Shown here in pieces: positions 9,280 through 19,429 of a stretch of 64,000 nt of DNA. Made by a program: the position numbers and the translations under genes. A model generated the notes under the pieces. It did not search any database. It was not told the origin of the DNA and saw only the letters and a program-made list of their open reading frames with translations. Positions within the stretch are counted from its first letter, which is position 1. Each line of letters starts with the position of its first letter. Location: NCBI GenBank assembly GCA_928724745.1, contig CAKMXJ010000002.1:1488001-1552000 (forward strand). The letters are read 5' to 3'. This stretch comes from Anthracocystis setariae (Eukaryota; Basidiomycota; Ustilaginomycetes; Ustilaginales; Ustilaginaceae).

Positions 9280-12200
9280 ATGTCGAGCGCACGCACATCT
9301 AGTGGATCCAGGCCGCCCGTGGTTCCCGCCACGCCAGTGGGTCGATCGATTCGCAAGAAAAACCATCTCAACCTTAGTGCAAAAGCCTTCGACAAAATGT
9401 CCAAGCGTCTTTTATCCGTCGAGAGATCCACAGGTCAGTCTGCCATGGCATCTTGGCGTACATCCGATCCCAACGAGCCTTTGGCGGCTGCATCTAGCCG
9501 TATCGAAGGCATCCCTGAGCTTGGAGAGGGTGGACACAGAACCACCGCTTCCTACGTCATCGGCGAAGCAGACGAGAACGCGGCGCCAGAGGTCAAGTCC
9601 ACCACAGAATATCACCTTCGTCGTTTCGCTAAAGCGCCCGCCTCGCGTGGCTTGACGCAGGGTGCCGGAAAAGGCCCTGACGGTGCTGCTCTTGCTGCCG
9701 CAGCCGCAAAGTCGCTCAAAGGCAAAGGTGTTGCGCCCGTCGACTCGTTCCTCAATGAAGGTAGCTTCGTCTTCAACCCGCTTAATCGACGCGTACCTCA
9801 ACCTTCGCCGCGCAAAGCTAAAACACGCACCGTCCCTTCGTCCAACGCCGCTTCTTCTCGTACTGCATCAGCACCAGCGATCGGACCTGGGTCATCGGCT
9901 GCACCGGCTTCGGCTGAGCCCCGCTCCGCTTCCCAACGCCACCAACCACACACCGACCAGGCTGGCCCTTCTAGCCGACCTATGACCCCTGCTGTCACCT
10001 CGTCCATCACGGTCGACAACGAGGACCCTGCCTTTGTGCCACTCGCAATGGTGGATCGCGACCTGCAAGAGGCTCTCATCCTCGAAGACCTCCTGTACCT
10101 GCTTATGGGCATCGAAGGGCAGTACATCACATACGCAACCACCTATGACCCCGAGGATGTAGCTCATCGCCTGCGTGGTGCACAGTTCACCATCGACTCG
10201 GCCCTTGATGCGCCGCTGCGCGACCTCGTCGACCGCATCTTGCCCCTCGCCACCGACTACACCGCCATCTACGCTTTCATCGAGACCGACTCTGGCCTCG
10301 AATTCGGCACCGTCAACCATGCGCTTTGCTCGGCCATCCGCGATCTGCTTCACGACTATGAGTTGCTTGTAGTCCAGCTCGAACACCAGATGGCCTCGTC
10401 CCCTTCTTTCAGTTTGCAGAAGCTTTTTGTCTGGATTCAGGACACCGCTCGCACGCTTGCCATGATTCGTGCACTCACCGACGAGATCATTGGCATCTCG
10501 CACGCCGATCTCTTTGACGACGACGACGACGACGACGATTCGTCTGATGGCGGTTCTGATATCAGCGGTACATCGGCGCTTGAGCGCGAGCGTCGTGCTC
10601 TTCTCGGCCTAGATGATCCCGAAGACGAGGGAATCGAAGGAGGCATTGCCAAGGGTGGCGAGGTGCTCTCCATGCTCTGGGATCGCATCACCCGCATGAG
10701 CGGCGACCCCAAGGCGCGAGCTCTCTTTACCACGCTCTTCCAGCGCGCTTCCCAGCCCTATGCACAAACACTGGTCAAATGGATCACCACCGGCGATCTC
10801 TCCGACACCTACGAAGAGTTCATGGTCATGGAAGATACCAAAGTCACACGTGCTGCTCTCGAGTCGGATCCAACCGACGAATATTGGGAAACTCGCTACA
10901 CACTGCGCGACGAGACTACCATTGCAAAACGCGAACGTCAACGACAGCTTGGACTCGACCTAGATGCGGAGCTCGAGGATGAAGACGACAATCCTCGAGG
11001 CATCTTGACGGGAGGTGCAAAGATTCCCTCGTTCCTCGAGCCATGGAAGCATAAGATCTTGCTGGCGGGCAAGTATCTCAATGTGATCCGCGAGTGTGGT
11101 CTTGAAGTCCCCATTGATCCAGAACGTGCTAATGACGGGAGCAGCAGGGGCGTTATTGCGACAGTAGTCGTCATGAACGACGAATCCTTCTTCCGCCGCA
11201 TTGAAGCCGCATACCAACGCGCCAACTCGGCTCTTCTCAAGCTATTGCTCGAGGACCAGCACATCCTCAAACGTCTGCGCTCGCTCAAGCACTTTTTCTT
11301 CTTCTCCGAGTCCGACTTTTTGTCCTCGTTCCTGGAGCAATCGCAGCACGAGCTCGTCAAGAAGGTGCTGCCGACCAAGACGAGGGAGACGGTGCAGCAG
11401 CGACTTCAGACGCATCTCGGTGCTGTGCTTGGCTCAAGCAGTACGGTGGGTTTCGAGGATCCGTATCGCGAGGACGTTCGCATTGTCTTGGCGTCCGAAG
11501 AGGCGTACGATCAGCTCAAGCGTATCGCCGAGACCAAGGGCGGTATCGATGCCACCAAGATGGCGCAGGCGAATGCGGCAGCGGCGGGTCCAAAGAAGCA
11601 AGAGTATGTGACGTCGGTGAGCTTGCTGCAATTCGACGTTGCCGTCAAGTTCCCCGTATCGCTGGTGATCAGTCGCAAAAATATCCTGAGATATCAGTTT
11701 GTCAGTCGCGGGCTGTTCCATCTCAAGACGCTGGAGCGGTCGCTGTCCGAGTTGTGGCTGGACCATTCATCGAATGCGCTGTGGAAGCAGCGCACACATC
11801 GGTCGCTGGAAAAGTGGAAGCAGAAGCTGTTCATGCTCCGCTCGCGCATGACATTCTTCGTCCAGCAACTGCTCGCATTCCAGATGATGGAGGTCGTCGA
11901 ACCCAACTACATGGATCTCGAGCGCAAGCTCAAGAGTGTAAAGACGGTGGATCAATTGATGAAGGACCATTTTGCGTTCCTAAACACGACGAGGAAGGAG
12001 CTCATGTTTACGGATCTGCGGTATTTGGAGTTGCACTCGAAGCTCACGCAGCTCGTCTCGGTGTTTGTGGAGAACAGGACAAGGTTTCAGGATCAGGTGC
12101 TGTTGGAGACCGAGAGGTGGAAGAAGGTGGGGGCGAGGAAGGATGTAGCGCCCGAGCCGCCATTGCAGGATTCGACGAACGAGTTCTTGGAGAGGATGCA

Positions 12201-12315
12201 GAGACATTGGGAGAGGTATGCCAAGACGTACAAGGATGTGGTGAATCTGTTGAGTACCACAGATAATCCCGCGGCTTTGCCTCTGGCTTATCGCTTCCAG
12301 AGCTCGAATCTGTAG
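9280..12315 (+). CDS. SPC97: Gamma-tubulin complex component 2 (GCP2/Spc97/Alp4)
   Basis: A 1011-residue protein. I chose the ATG at 9280 (MSSARTSSGSRPP) because the open frame upstream has no ATG. The first 270 residues are Ser/Ala-rich and probably disordered. The Spc97/Spc98 N-terminal (GRIP1) region starts near LQEALILEDLLYLLMGIEG. GCP2-specific stretches follow: VDRILPLATDYTAIYAFIE, YEEFMVMEDTKV, YWETRYTLRD, and IPSFLEPWKHKILLAGKYL before NVIRECG. The C-terminal GRIP2 part includes FPVSLVISRKNILRYQF and MMEVVEPNYMDLERKLK. An acidic poly-Asp insert (GAC repeat near 10517-10540) lies inside GRIP1. With GCP3 and gamma-tubulin it should form the small complex that nucleates microtubules at spindle pole bodies. 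Members of this family of different length (GCP3-6) were considered, but the motifs fit GCP2. Confidence 0.93.
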   Translation: MSSARTSSGSRPPVVPATPVGRSIRKKNHLNLSAKAFDKMSKRLLSVERSTGQSAMASWRTSDPNEPLAAASSRIEGIPELGEGGHRTTASYVIGEADENAAPEVKSTTEYHLRRFAKAPASRGLTQGAGKGPDGAALAAAAAKSLKGKGVAPVDSFLNEGSFVFNPLNRRVPQPSPRKAKTRTVPSSNAASSRTASAPAIGPGSSAAPASAEPRSASQRHQPHTDQAGPSSRPMTPAVTSSITVDNEDPAFVPLAMVDRDLQEALILEDLLYLLMGIEGQYITYATTYDPEDVAHRLRGAQFTIDSALDAPLRDLVDRILPLATDYTAIYAFIETDSGLEFGTVNHALCSAIRDLLHDYELLVVQLEHQMASSPSFSLQKLFVWIQDTARTLAMIRALTDEIIGISHADLFDDDDDDDDSSDGGSDISGTSALERERRALLGLDDPEDEGIEGGIAKGGEVLSMLWDRITRMSGDPKARALFTTLFQRASQPYAQTLVKWITTGDLSDTYEEFMVMEDTKVTRAALESDPTDEYWETRYTLRDETTIAKRERQRQLGLDLDAELEDEDDNPRGILTGGAKIPSFLEPWKHKILLAGKYLNVIRECGLEVPIDPERANDGSSRGVIATVVVMNDESFFRRIEAAYQRANSALLKLLLEDQHILKRLRSLKHFFFFSESDFLSSFLEQSQHELVKKVLPTKTRETVQQRLQTHLGAVLGSSSTVGFEDPYREDVRIVLASEEAYDQLKRIAETKGGIDATKMAQANAAAAGPKKQEYVTSVSLLQFDVAVKFPVSLVISRKNILRYQFVSRGLFHLKTLERSLSELWLDHSSNALWKQRTHRSLEKWKQKLFMLRSRMTFFVQQLLAFQMMEVVEPNYMDLERKLKSVKTVDQLMKDHFAFLNTTRKELMFTDLRYLELHSKLTQLVSVFVENRTRFQDQVLLETERWKKVGARKDVAPEPPLQDSTNEFLERMQRHWERYAKTYKDVVNLLSTTDNPAALPLAYRFQSSNL

Positions 12316-12621
12316 GGACAAGGTGTCGAGGTGTCGAAGTAACTCTCTTGTCCGTTTTTTGCTTGTGCTGTGAGGCTTGGTCTGAAAGGCATCAAGTGAG
12401 TGCGCTGAGGTTACGGTGAAGAGGTACAGGGTTTCGTTGCATAGCCGTGGAGCTGCACCGAAAAAAAGTGGAGGTGACACGACCTTGCACGGGTTGACGC
12501 AAGGCTCAAGTGTGTGCGCTCGTCCCGGCTTTGTGTCATGCTCCCACCATATCGACTCTCTCTCTGCTTGGCATGCTTGCTTGCTACTGAAGAGCGGGAG
12601 ACGCGTTTGCGATGCAGAAGC
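12316..12621. other. Short intergenic region, promoter of the F-box-like gene
   Basis: About 300 bp between two tandem plus-strand genes. No further gene was seen. Confidence 0.5.
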
Positions 12622-14430
12622 ATGGTCGACGTTCTACCTGAAGCAATGGCGGCAGTATCGCGCCTCCCCGCAGAGATTCTCGCCGACATCATCGAACTTG
12701 CCATCCTCACTTCCTCTCCCTGCCCAATCCTATCGTTCAGCAAGGAGACCACACCGGTATCGCCGTTCTCAACACCACTTCGAGGCACCTACACCTCCGC
12801 TTGGGCTTGGACAAGATCCCTCCTCTACGTTTCAAAGCTGTTCTACTCGATCGCCCGGCCTCTTCTGCTCCGCACGCTCACGCTCGATACAAACGCAGCA
12901 GGAAAAGCGTTCTTCGTCTCTCTTGCAGCGCAGGCTAGCCCAGAAGATACTTTTAGGGGGGTGGAAAGGGCATGGCTGGGGAATCTGTCGGCGTTGAAGA
13001 GGGAACGGTTGGATTTGGATCCGATCGGGTTGCAGTTGGTGGAGGCGGGCTGGTATGAGGAGGGTTCGAGTGGGTTCATTGTTGGACATGCTTATGCTTC
13101 GCGGCGGAAGTCAAGAAGGAGGATAAGGAAGGATACGTATGAGACAGGCACCAAGTCAAAGCCGAAACAGTATAGGAGCGTGAGTGTGTATTGGGCGGAA
13201 GAACAGCTGGTGGAGGAAGTTAGCGATCCTGATCGGTCCACTGACAGTGACAGCGATAGCGACTCCGGCTCCAGTATCGCTCAAGAAGAGTTACAATCGA
13301 CGAACCGTGCTTCCAATGTAGATCATGGAGGAATGCGCGGATCGCTACCCTCGTCATCGCGAAACAACCGTGCCGAGGATGGACCATCCCAACGACGGCG
13401 TTCACATGACGCGTCGAGTACATCACGAGATCCACGCATTGATCGATCCCAAGAACCAGCCTGGCAGACCCTCTACTCGCGCCAACGTCGCATATCGCCC
13501 ACTAGAACTCGAGGCGCAACATCCCTCTCCAGCACCATCTCGGCTGCTTCGACCGATTCGCAGCTAGGTCCTGCCGAAGGCGATCTCGATCCCTGGGAAA
13601 TGCTACACGCTCAGGAACGTCTCGCTGCCCTTACCACGTCGGCTGCCGATCAAACCGAAGCGAACCCTACAGCCGACGCTGACCCCACTTTATCCACAGA
13701 GATTATCGAGGTCACGCGAGGCTCGTCTACAGCTGATCGTCCGCTATTCTCGACGCAAGATCTCCAAACTCGACGCAAGCGGCGCGAGATCTATGCGTAC
13801 CACCTGTGCACTGCCACTCTGGAGCCATGGATCAACACACTGCTGAGCTCGCTTCGTTCACTGCGGCTGATCACGCTTACGTTCTATCCTGGGCATCTGC
13901 TGGATGATGACAAGCTGGAACATATGCTGAGGCGGATCCTATCGCGGTCCGAGTGTCCACGTCTGCAGACACTGCTGATCCGCATCGTGTTCGACAGTGC
14001 GAGTCAGGGGAGTAGGATCCGCCGTTTTGAGCGCACCAAGACGATCGCGGGAGCGGTGGAGAGGATTGGCGACGAGCGGGTTAGGGTCATGCTCGCCTAT
14101 GCTCGCATTGGCGAGGGTGAGTTGGTCGCTCTACCGCAGAGTAGGGGTGGAGGGAAAGAGGAATTGAGTCCTTTGAGTAGAAAGGCGATTACGCTCACAA
14201 AGGAGGGTTGGTGGTCCCGGGTTCTGCAGCAGAATCATCCATTCGGGGTAGAGGATCGTGAGGGTGATGCAGACGTTGGTTCTTCAAAGTGGTTGAGGAC
14301 GAGAGGGGAGAGGAGGTTGTGCGATTGGCAGATGTTTTTCCCCCCGCATCAGCATGAGAACCGTACGTACATGGTCAACCTTATCCATCATGCTGATGCT
14401 TGGCCAGATCATCCTACGCCGGTAGCATGA
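12622..14430 (+). CDS. F-box-like protein, function unknown
   Basis: A 602-residue ORF starting MVDVLPEAMAAVSRLPAE. The sequence after it, RLPAEILADIIELAIL followed by SLLYVSKLFYSIARPLLLRTLTL, has the shape of a basidiomycete F-box: a Leu-Pro start, hydrophobic helices, then a conserved Leu/Arg strand. F-box proteins dock targets to SCF ubiquitin ligases through Skp1. The middle (about residues 150-390) is low-complexity, acidic and Ser-rich. Residues about 395-500 (CTATLEPWINTLLSSLRSLR, RLQTLLIRIVFDSAS) could be weak leucine-rich-repeat-like strands. I do not recognise a closer family, and the target is unknown. Confidence 0.6.
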   Translation: MVDVLPEAMAAVSRLPAEILADIIELAILTSSPCPILSFSKETTPVSPFSTPLRGTYTSAWAWTRSLLYVSKLFYSIARPLLLRTLTLDTNAAGKAFFVSLAAQASPEDTFRGVERAWLGNLSALKRERLDLDPIGLQLVEAGWYEEGSSGFIVGHAYASRRKSRRRIRKDTYETGTKSKPKQYRSVSVYWAEEQLVEEVSDPDRSTDSDSDSDSGSSIAQEELQSTNRASNVDHGGMRGSLPSSSRNNRAEDGPSQRRRSHDASSTSRDPRIDRSQEPAWQTLYSRQRRISPTRTRGATSLSSTISAASTDSQLGPAEGDLDPWEMLHAQERLAALTTSAADQTEANPTADADPTLSTEIIEVTRGSSTADRPLFSTQDLQTRRKRREIYAYHLCTATLEPWINTLLSSLRSLRLITLTFYPGHLLDDDKLEHMLRRILSRSECPRLQTLLIRIVFDSASQGSRIRRFERTKTIAGAVERIGDERVRVMLAYARIGEGELVALPQSRGGGKEELSPLSRKAITLTKEGWWSRVLQQNHPFGVEDREGDADVGSSKWLRTRGERRLCDWQMFFPPHQHENRTYMVNLIHHADAWPDHPTPVA

Positions 14431-15539
14431 TCCGGCCATATGATGTACAATATTTGTAGACTCACTGCAACACACAGCGCTCATAGACTCGATACCTTTT
14501 TTTCTGTGGGAGAGAAAGAAAGACCGTTGTCTGATGGAGAGTGAACGAAGCGGGTTTCGATCGGACAATCGAAGAACATCGAGCTGTTCTGGCACTTTGA
14601 GCTCTCCTTCGAGCATGTCAAGGTAGATATTCCCGCACTCATTGAGCGATCATAAGGTTGCAACTCAGAACAATGACGAGGCCACCATTGTATCCAGCCG
14701 AGGTCGGCCAAAGAAGTTGATGCGAGGTTGAAACATTCTTCTGCGAGTACGTTCCCGAGCGGGAGAAAAGGAAAGGGGGGTCTCCGGATCTCATCAGACA
14801 GCCTCGCGCATGAGTTCACCGAAGCATGAAAGCCGCTGATGGCTGTCTAGCGTCCAAGCTAGCTACTTACAGAGCGGCGATTGTTTCATGCGCATCGCGG
14901 ATCGACCACAATCCAGGGTCCAAGGGGTGGTTTCCTGTTCGCGGGGATGAGACAAAGATTGCCGGCGCTAATTTCTGGTCAGTCATGCCTCCCTCCATTG
15001 CATGGATCTCGCAACAGTTTGCCGCGCCCGCCATCGGTGAGTATGCGTGTAGCCATATGTGAAGTCCAACCCAACGAAGATGAGCAGATGACAAGAGAGG
15101 CGGTCAATCATAGGCGATGAGCGTGATGGTTTTGCAGTTGAGGCATTCCAGCTGGACATCTCTTCGGACATCTTGGGAGTTGCTCGAGCCTTTGTTTGGC
15201 GGTGCTGGAAAGACATCGACAGACGTGCAGCAGTCACACACCGCTAGAGTCGAAGAAGTGCAGACCACGCTTGCCGCTAGTCTTCATGAGCGCATTTAGA
15301 TAGTGTAGGGCTGTGACTTGGCCGTATGTAGGCCAGGCAAGCCGTTGTGGTACCTTATAAGGCATGATCGACGAGCGCCAACATGCACGAAGGGCTCCAC
15401 ACCCCGCAAGTTGCCTTTTCCTCCCCTTCGTTAGATATTCTGACCCCTTCAACCCCCTTCAACGCTCTCTTGACGCTCCCTAGCCTCAACCTCTACCCTA
15501 TCCCTCCATTCCTCAACGCTGTCCCCTAATATCTCGAAG
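14431..15539. other. Gene-free spacer, promoter of the GH54 remnant
   Basis: No coding sequence is recognised. A palindromic TATA-like site, CCTTATAAGG, lies at about 15353-15362, some 180 bp before the GH54 start. The stretch from 15420 to 15539 is CT-rich, as in fungal leaders. Confidence 0.5.
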
Positions 15540-15789
15540 ATGACGTTCGACAAAGCTTTGCTTGTATCTGCTCTGACCCTGGCTGGTGTCGTTCGTGGCG
15601 CACCTGCTGCTAGGGGAGGACCATGCGATATTTACGCTGCTGGAGGTACTCCTTGTGTTGCTGCCCATAGTACCACTCGGGCGCTTTACTCTGGCTTCAA
15701 CTCTCCTCTCTACAAAGTGATCCGCGCCTCGGACCAGAGAGTGCACGACATTTCTCCCCTGAGCGCTGGAGGCGTCGCCAACGCTGCCG
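15540..15789 (+). pseudogene. GH54 alpha-L-arabinofuranosidase, N-terminal fragment A
   Basis: The ORF starts with a good signal peptide (MTFDKALLVSALTLAGVVRG, cleavage probably after VVRGA). It then matches the start of fungal AbfB catalytic domains: GPCDIYAAGGTPCVAAHSTT, RALYSGFNSPLY, ISPLSAGGVANAAAQ. The homology ends at about 15789, and the frame runs into a second N-terminal copy. Active AbfB enzymes release arabinose from arabinoxylan and arabinan. This piece lacks the catalytic residues and all the rest of the domain, so it is a broken gene. The remainder of such a gene is at 35837-36324, beyond about 20 kb of retroelements. Confidence 0.88.
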
Positions 15790-15803
15790 CTCAAGCACCA
15801 AGA

Positions 15804-15925
15804 CGATCGCAGGCGTGCCGCTCACCGTGGACATCTATGCTATGGATGGCACACCCTGTGTAGCCGCTCACAGTACCACCCGCTCCCTCTACAGCTCTTT
15901 CAACGGCCTGCTCTACTCAGTCGTT
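15804..15925 (+). pseudogene. GH54 alpha-L-arabinofuranosidase, N-terminal fragment B
   Basis: In a different frame from fragment A, the sequence encodes VDIYAMDGTPCVAAHSTT followed by RSLYSSFNGLLYSV. This is a second copy of the mature GH54 N-terminus, with its own substitutions. It therefore represents a paralogue rather than a simple duplication of fragment A. Homology stops at about 15925, where retroelement sequence probably begins. No signal peptide is visible for this copy. Confidence 0.82.
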
Positions 15926-15984
15926 TTGCGCACCCGATGGACAGGTCGCCCGTGGGGACCTTTACATTATTCCTCTGTGTCAAA

Positions 15985-16092
15985 CCGGGCGTCAGAGACG
16001 TCGGCTTCGGCCCTTCAGTTTCAGTATATTCCGTTTCTCCGGGCGTCAGAGACGTCAGGCTTTGGCCTCAACCCACCCCTTTCCGATCGCTT
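15985..16092. repeat. 54-bp imperfect tandem duplication
   Basis: The string CCGGGCGTCAGAGACGTC occurs at 15985 and again at 16039, each followed by a related GGCTTYGGCC segment. It lies in the probable LINE leader just before the solo LTR. Confidence 0.8.
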
Positions 16093-16100
16093 CTGAATAT

Positions 16101-16536
16101 TGTTAAGCGCCAAGGGTCTGACAACCTCCTGACTGTGCGGCGTGGCACGCGGTGCGCGAGGCTTGGGCTTGAGAGCGCGTGGCGGGAGTGGTGGCCACGA
16201 GAGTCACCGAGCACGATCCTGAGGTTAACGGTTCTACCGTTGGGTCTGATATTCGCTATTACTCAAGGTAACTAAGAATACATTCGACGAGCGGACGACA
16301 GGGAGGTGACGCGCGGCTGCTCACTTATAAAGCATCACGCGTACCGCGCGGCGCGCAACGGAACGTAGGCCGCGCGCGGTCCTGAATCGCGGGGTGGACC
16401 TTGTCATGTCACGCGTGGCGCGCCCCCTCCTTCACGGCGTACCGCGCGGCGCGCCCTAGTGGCCACACATCGCGCGGCACGCGCCTGGCGGCACTCCCGT
16501 GGCGCGCTGGCTGGGGCCCCCCATCCAGCCGTAACA
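16101..16536. mobile_element. Solo LTR of the gypsy family, TSD AATAT
   Basis: This 436-bp LTR begins TGTTAAGCGCCAAGG and ends CAGCCGTAACA. It is flanked by a perfect 5-bp duplication, AATAT (16096-16100 and 16537-16541). The first ~190 bp are nearly identical to the LTRs of the element at 23492-32399. The remainder is GC-rich and diverged or shorter (436 versus 495 bp), so it belongs to a sister variant. The ACTTATAAAG TATA site and the TACATTCGAC site (16279-16288) are conserved. A solo LTR with intact TSD indicates LTR-LTR recombination after insertion. Confidence 0.93.
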
Positions 16537-16790
16537 AATATTCGCTGGTGATATCAAACCTCTACCCAAAATTTTTGTGCGGCCCCACCGAGCCACGTAA
16601 GCCTCTTCTGCGCAGGCCACATTGCTGGCAACAGTACGCAACCGATCACCCACCGAATCTTCTGGAACACGAAAGCGATTGGCGGTTCTCGGCAGAAAGG
16701 ACATGAAATAGGTGGAACTCAACCTTCTTCTGTTGCAAACTCTGTCTCATGCCAGCCTTAGGTGCGCAACAATCAACTATTAAACAGCGT

Positions 16791-16896
16791 CCCTCACATC
16801 CCTGCAACCTCTACCATCTCCGTGATCTTTCCCCAGCTCCCCTCACATCCCTGCAACCTCCCCCATCTCCGTGATCTTCCCCCAGCTCCCCTCACA
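16791..16896. repeat. 49-bp tandem repeat in the LINE leader
   Basis: Two near-perfect 49-bp units start with CCCTCACATCCCTGCAACCT at 16791 and 16840. A partial third starts at 16889, just before the first LINE ORF. Tandem repeats in 5' leaders are common in LINEs, where they can carry promoter activity; that role here is inference. Confidence 0.9.
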
Positions 16897-16927
16897 CCTT
16901 CAGCTCTACCAGATCACCCCTGCCGCT

Positions 16928-18520
16928 ATGCCCCCCCGAGATTTGAGGAATACCCCTCGTCGTGATCAGGCCAGCCGCAGTCGACGGTCCGCGTCGCCTA
17001 CGCCTCGCGCCAGCTCGGACAATAGGCGCGTACGTCAAGATGAGAGCGTGCAGCCGGGAGTGCCTTTGTTGAACTTAGTCGAGGATTCTCCTCCAACCTT
17101 GGTTGGTGAAACGGAATCTAGGAAGGGTGAAACCGCCAGAATCATTGCAGAAAGCGACCATGGTACTTTGCCTGGGAAGCCTAATATCTCGCGCTCCTCT
17201 GAGACGACCGTTTGCGAGCCTACCGCCAACATTGCTGAGACCAGCAAGACGCACAACAATGCAACCGCCTCTTCTGCAGACATGGGTGCCGGCCAACAGA
17301 TTACCACCCTTGCCTCGATGCATGACGACGCCAGTGCTGCTCCTTCCTTCAGCACCGATGATGTGATGATCATTGACCATCAGCCACAGCCCCCTCTCCC
17401 ACACCACGACACAGCTGCCATGCAGCCTGCCAACAATCGGGGTCTGATTCCTCCGATTAGTGATGATGTAGTAACCGTCAATACAGCCAGCGGAAACACT
17501 GAGGACTTTATAGGCCACGCCATCGATTCAGCAACGTCCTGCTCTATCTCAAACGCCGAGCTCCGACAACGAGTCGATATCGATGAGGACGACTTCATCA
17601 CGCAAGACAACATCATTACCTTGGAGGATGCTAGTGGACAACAAAACGATCCGATGTTGCAGTCAACCAAGGAGCCGCCTTCCGGTCCTCGATACATCCC
17701 GATCCACTTTGTGCCTCGCGACAAGAAGACCTTCCCATGGCCCCACGCCGAGATCCCTGATCCCGTCCGAACCGATGCTGTTGGCAAAAGTACTCACCGC
17801 TTCCGCTTCGAGGGATCGGCCCACCGCCTTCAGGAGGAGAATATCAACCTGACCAAACTTCTCCGTGACGCTTTCCTCAACAACTTCAAGACCAGTGGCA
17901 TTACCGTTGATGATTTTGTGGTTCGGCAGTCTTTCACCAGGAACAACACGGTATACATTGACATTGTCATCCTGAATAAGTCGTTCTACGAATGCACCAA
18001 AGGCCTGGTAGCGTCCTGTCTCAATCGCCCCCTTCGACACGTTTTCTCAGGCGCCCCACTCGACAATGATCAGATTGCTCTCCGAATTGGAAACCTCGAC
18101 CCTCGCGTCAAAGTCTCCTCTGTGGCTAATCGCGTTCGGGCCGAGATCTGCCGCCAGGTTGAAATCTCCGACACTTGGGGTCTCTACTCGGAAGACGAGG
18201 CATCGCCTACGAAGCGTCTTATTTTCTCGGGCATCCTCCTCTTCCTAGGACGTTTCCGAGACGGATATACCGCAAAGGAAATCCCGCCGAAAATCGATTT
18301 GAGCGACATCGAACATTGCAATGGCTATCAGGTTCTCCACTTCTACGGAAAACCCAAGAACTACTGCAACCGTTGCCCTCCTGAATTCACCCCTTTCCAC
18401 ACCAAGGATCAGTGTCGCCGCTATCCTCCCAGCGAAGCTCGATGTAGGTTTTGTGGAACTTCCTATCACCTCAATGACCCGTGCCCCTTCTACCGAGATA
18501 TCGTTGACCTGGCATACTGA
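16928..18520 (+). CDS. LINE ORF1-like protein with zinc knuckles (first)
   Basis: 530 residues from the ATG at 16928 (MPPRDLRNTPRRDQ). The N-terminal 250 residues are disordered. A folded region of about 180 residues follows (FRFEGSAHRLQEENINLTKL onward). Next are two zinc-knuckle-like motifs, CNRCPPEFTPFHTKDQC (CX2CX8HX4C) and the canonical CRFCGTSYHLNDPC (CX2CX4HX4C). This is the layout of LINE ORF1/gag-like RNA-binding proteins. It should coat element RNA. PLLNLVEDS near the N-terminus resembles a SUMO-interacting motif. The reading frame is intact. Confidence 0.8.
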   Translation: MPPRDLRNTPRRDQASRSRRSASPTPRASSDNRRVRQDESVQPGVPLLNLVEDSPPTLVGETESRKGETARIIAESDHGTLPGKPNISRSSETTVCEPTANIAETSKTHNNATASSADMGAGQQITTLASMHDDASAAPSFSTDDVMIIDHQPQPPLPHHDTAAMQPANNRGLIPPISDDVVTVNTASGNTEDFIGHAIDSATSCSISNAELRQRVDIDEDDFITQDNIITLEDASGQQNDPMLQSTKEPPSGPRYIPIHFVPRDKKTFPWPHAEIPDPVRTDAVGKSTHRFRFEGSAHRLQEENINLTKLLRDAFLNNFKTSGITVDDFVVRQSFTRNNTVYIDIVILNKSFYECTKGLVASCLNRPLRHVFSGAPLDNDQIALRIGNLDPRVKVSSVANRVRAEICRQVEISDTWGLYSEDEASPTKRLIFSGILLFLGRFRDGYTAKEIPPKIDLSDIEHCNGYQVLHFYGKPKNYCNRCPPEFTPFHTKDQCRRYPPSEARCRFCGTSYHLNDPCPFYRDIVDLAY

Positions 18521-19429
18521 CCCCCACCTTGCCTCCCTCGGTCTCCTTATCATAGCACGATATTTCCAACGCTGATCCGACCGAGACAACAGTAACCCAT
18601 GCGTTGTTTGTGGCCTCCCTCCAAAATTGCACCACACTATCTCTGTCCCCATTTAAACATGCTCTCCTCATCTCAAACATGTGCGTCCTTAAAACACAAT
18701 GTGACTCTACCCTAGATTTCTCCCTGTGACTTTCAATAGTCTGTGTGCGGGTGTTCATATTTTAAAGCTGCGCTGTTCTTTCCGTTTAAGTGGCACAAAG
18801 ACAAAGATGCTATGGGAATGTTGACGCGTGTCGATACTTTGCTTTGCCCGTTTGCAACTTTGGCCACCCGTGCATTGGTGATATGCGTATATACTGTACT
18901 CTTCACAACCCTGAATACCTCCTCTCTAATGGTTGAGCGTTTCTGCGTGATTGGTCGAGGGCACAAGATGCACATGACGGAGATCAGCCCCGCTCCATTG
19001 GTAGCATGTGCAGACTCATTTCATCTGAAGCGGCGGAAGAATCGATCACGGCCGCATGCGCAGACTCATTTCCTCTGAAGCGACGGAAGAATCGATCACG
19101 GCCGCATGCGCAGACTCATTTCCTCTGAAGAGACGGAAGAATCGATCACGGCCGCATGCGCAGACTCATTTCCTCTGAAGAGACGGAAGAATCGATCACG
19201 GCCGCAGGAGAGTGACGTGGGCTTGATCGATAAAACACAATCGCAAAAGCTGAGCACAAACTTCTACCCACTTAGCTTGTCCCAAATCCGTACAGATTAG
19301 TTCGTGATATAACCTGCTTCCCACTTCCTCACCCACCCTTCTCCCCTTTTTGCGCTCAGCCTATATTCCCTTCCACCCAAACCAGCCACCCACTATACAC
19401 TAGCTACCAGAACTCTCTTACCACTTAAA
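18521..19429. other. Spacer between the two zinc-knuckle ORFs
   Basis: No recognisable coding sequence. It holds four 50-bp tandem repeats (19004-19203). From about 19300 a CT-rich stretch with ATTCCC and ATACAC leads to the ATG at 19430. This could be the junction between two LINE copies, or an internal spacer of a three-ORF element. Confidence 0.6.
19004..19203. repeat. Four 50-bp tandem repeats
   Basis: Units start at 19004, 19054, 19104 and 19154, each beginning GCATGYGCAGACTCATTTC and ending CGATCACGGCC. Units 3 and 4 are identical; units 1 and 2 differ by a few substitutions. The array ends before GCAGGAGAGTG. Confidence 0.97.

Noticed and set aside
19004..19203. CRISPR-like array
   Set aside because: The units are contiguous 50-bp tandem repeats with no spacers, in a fungal retroelement.
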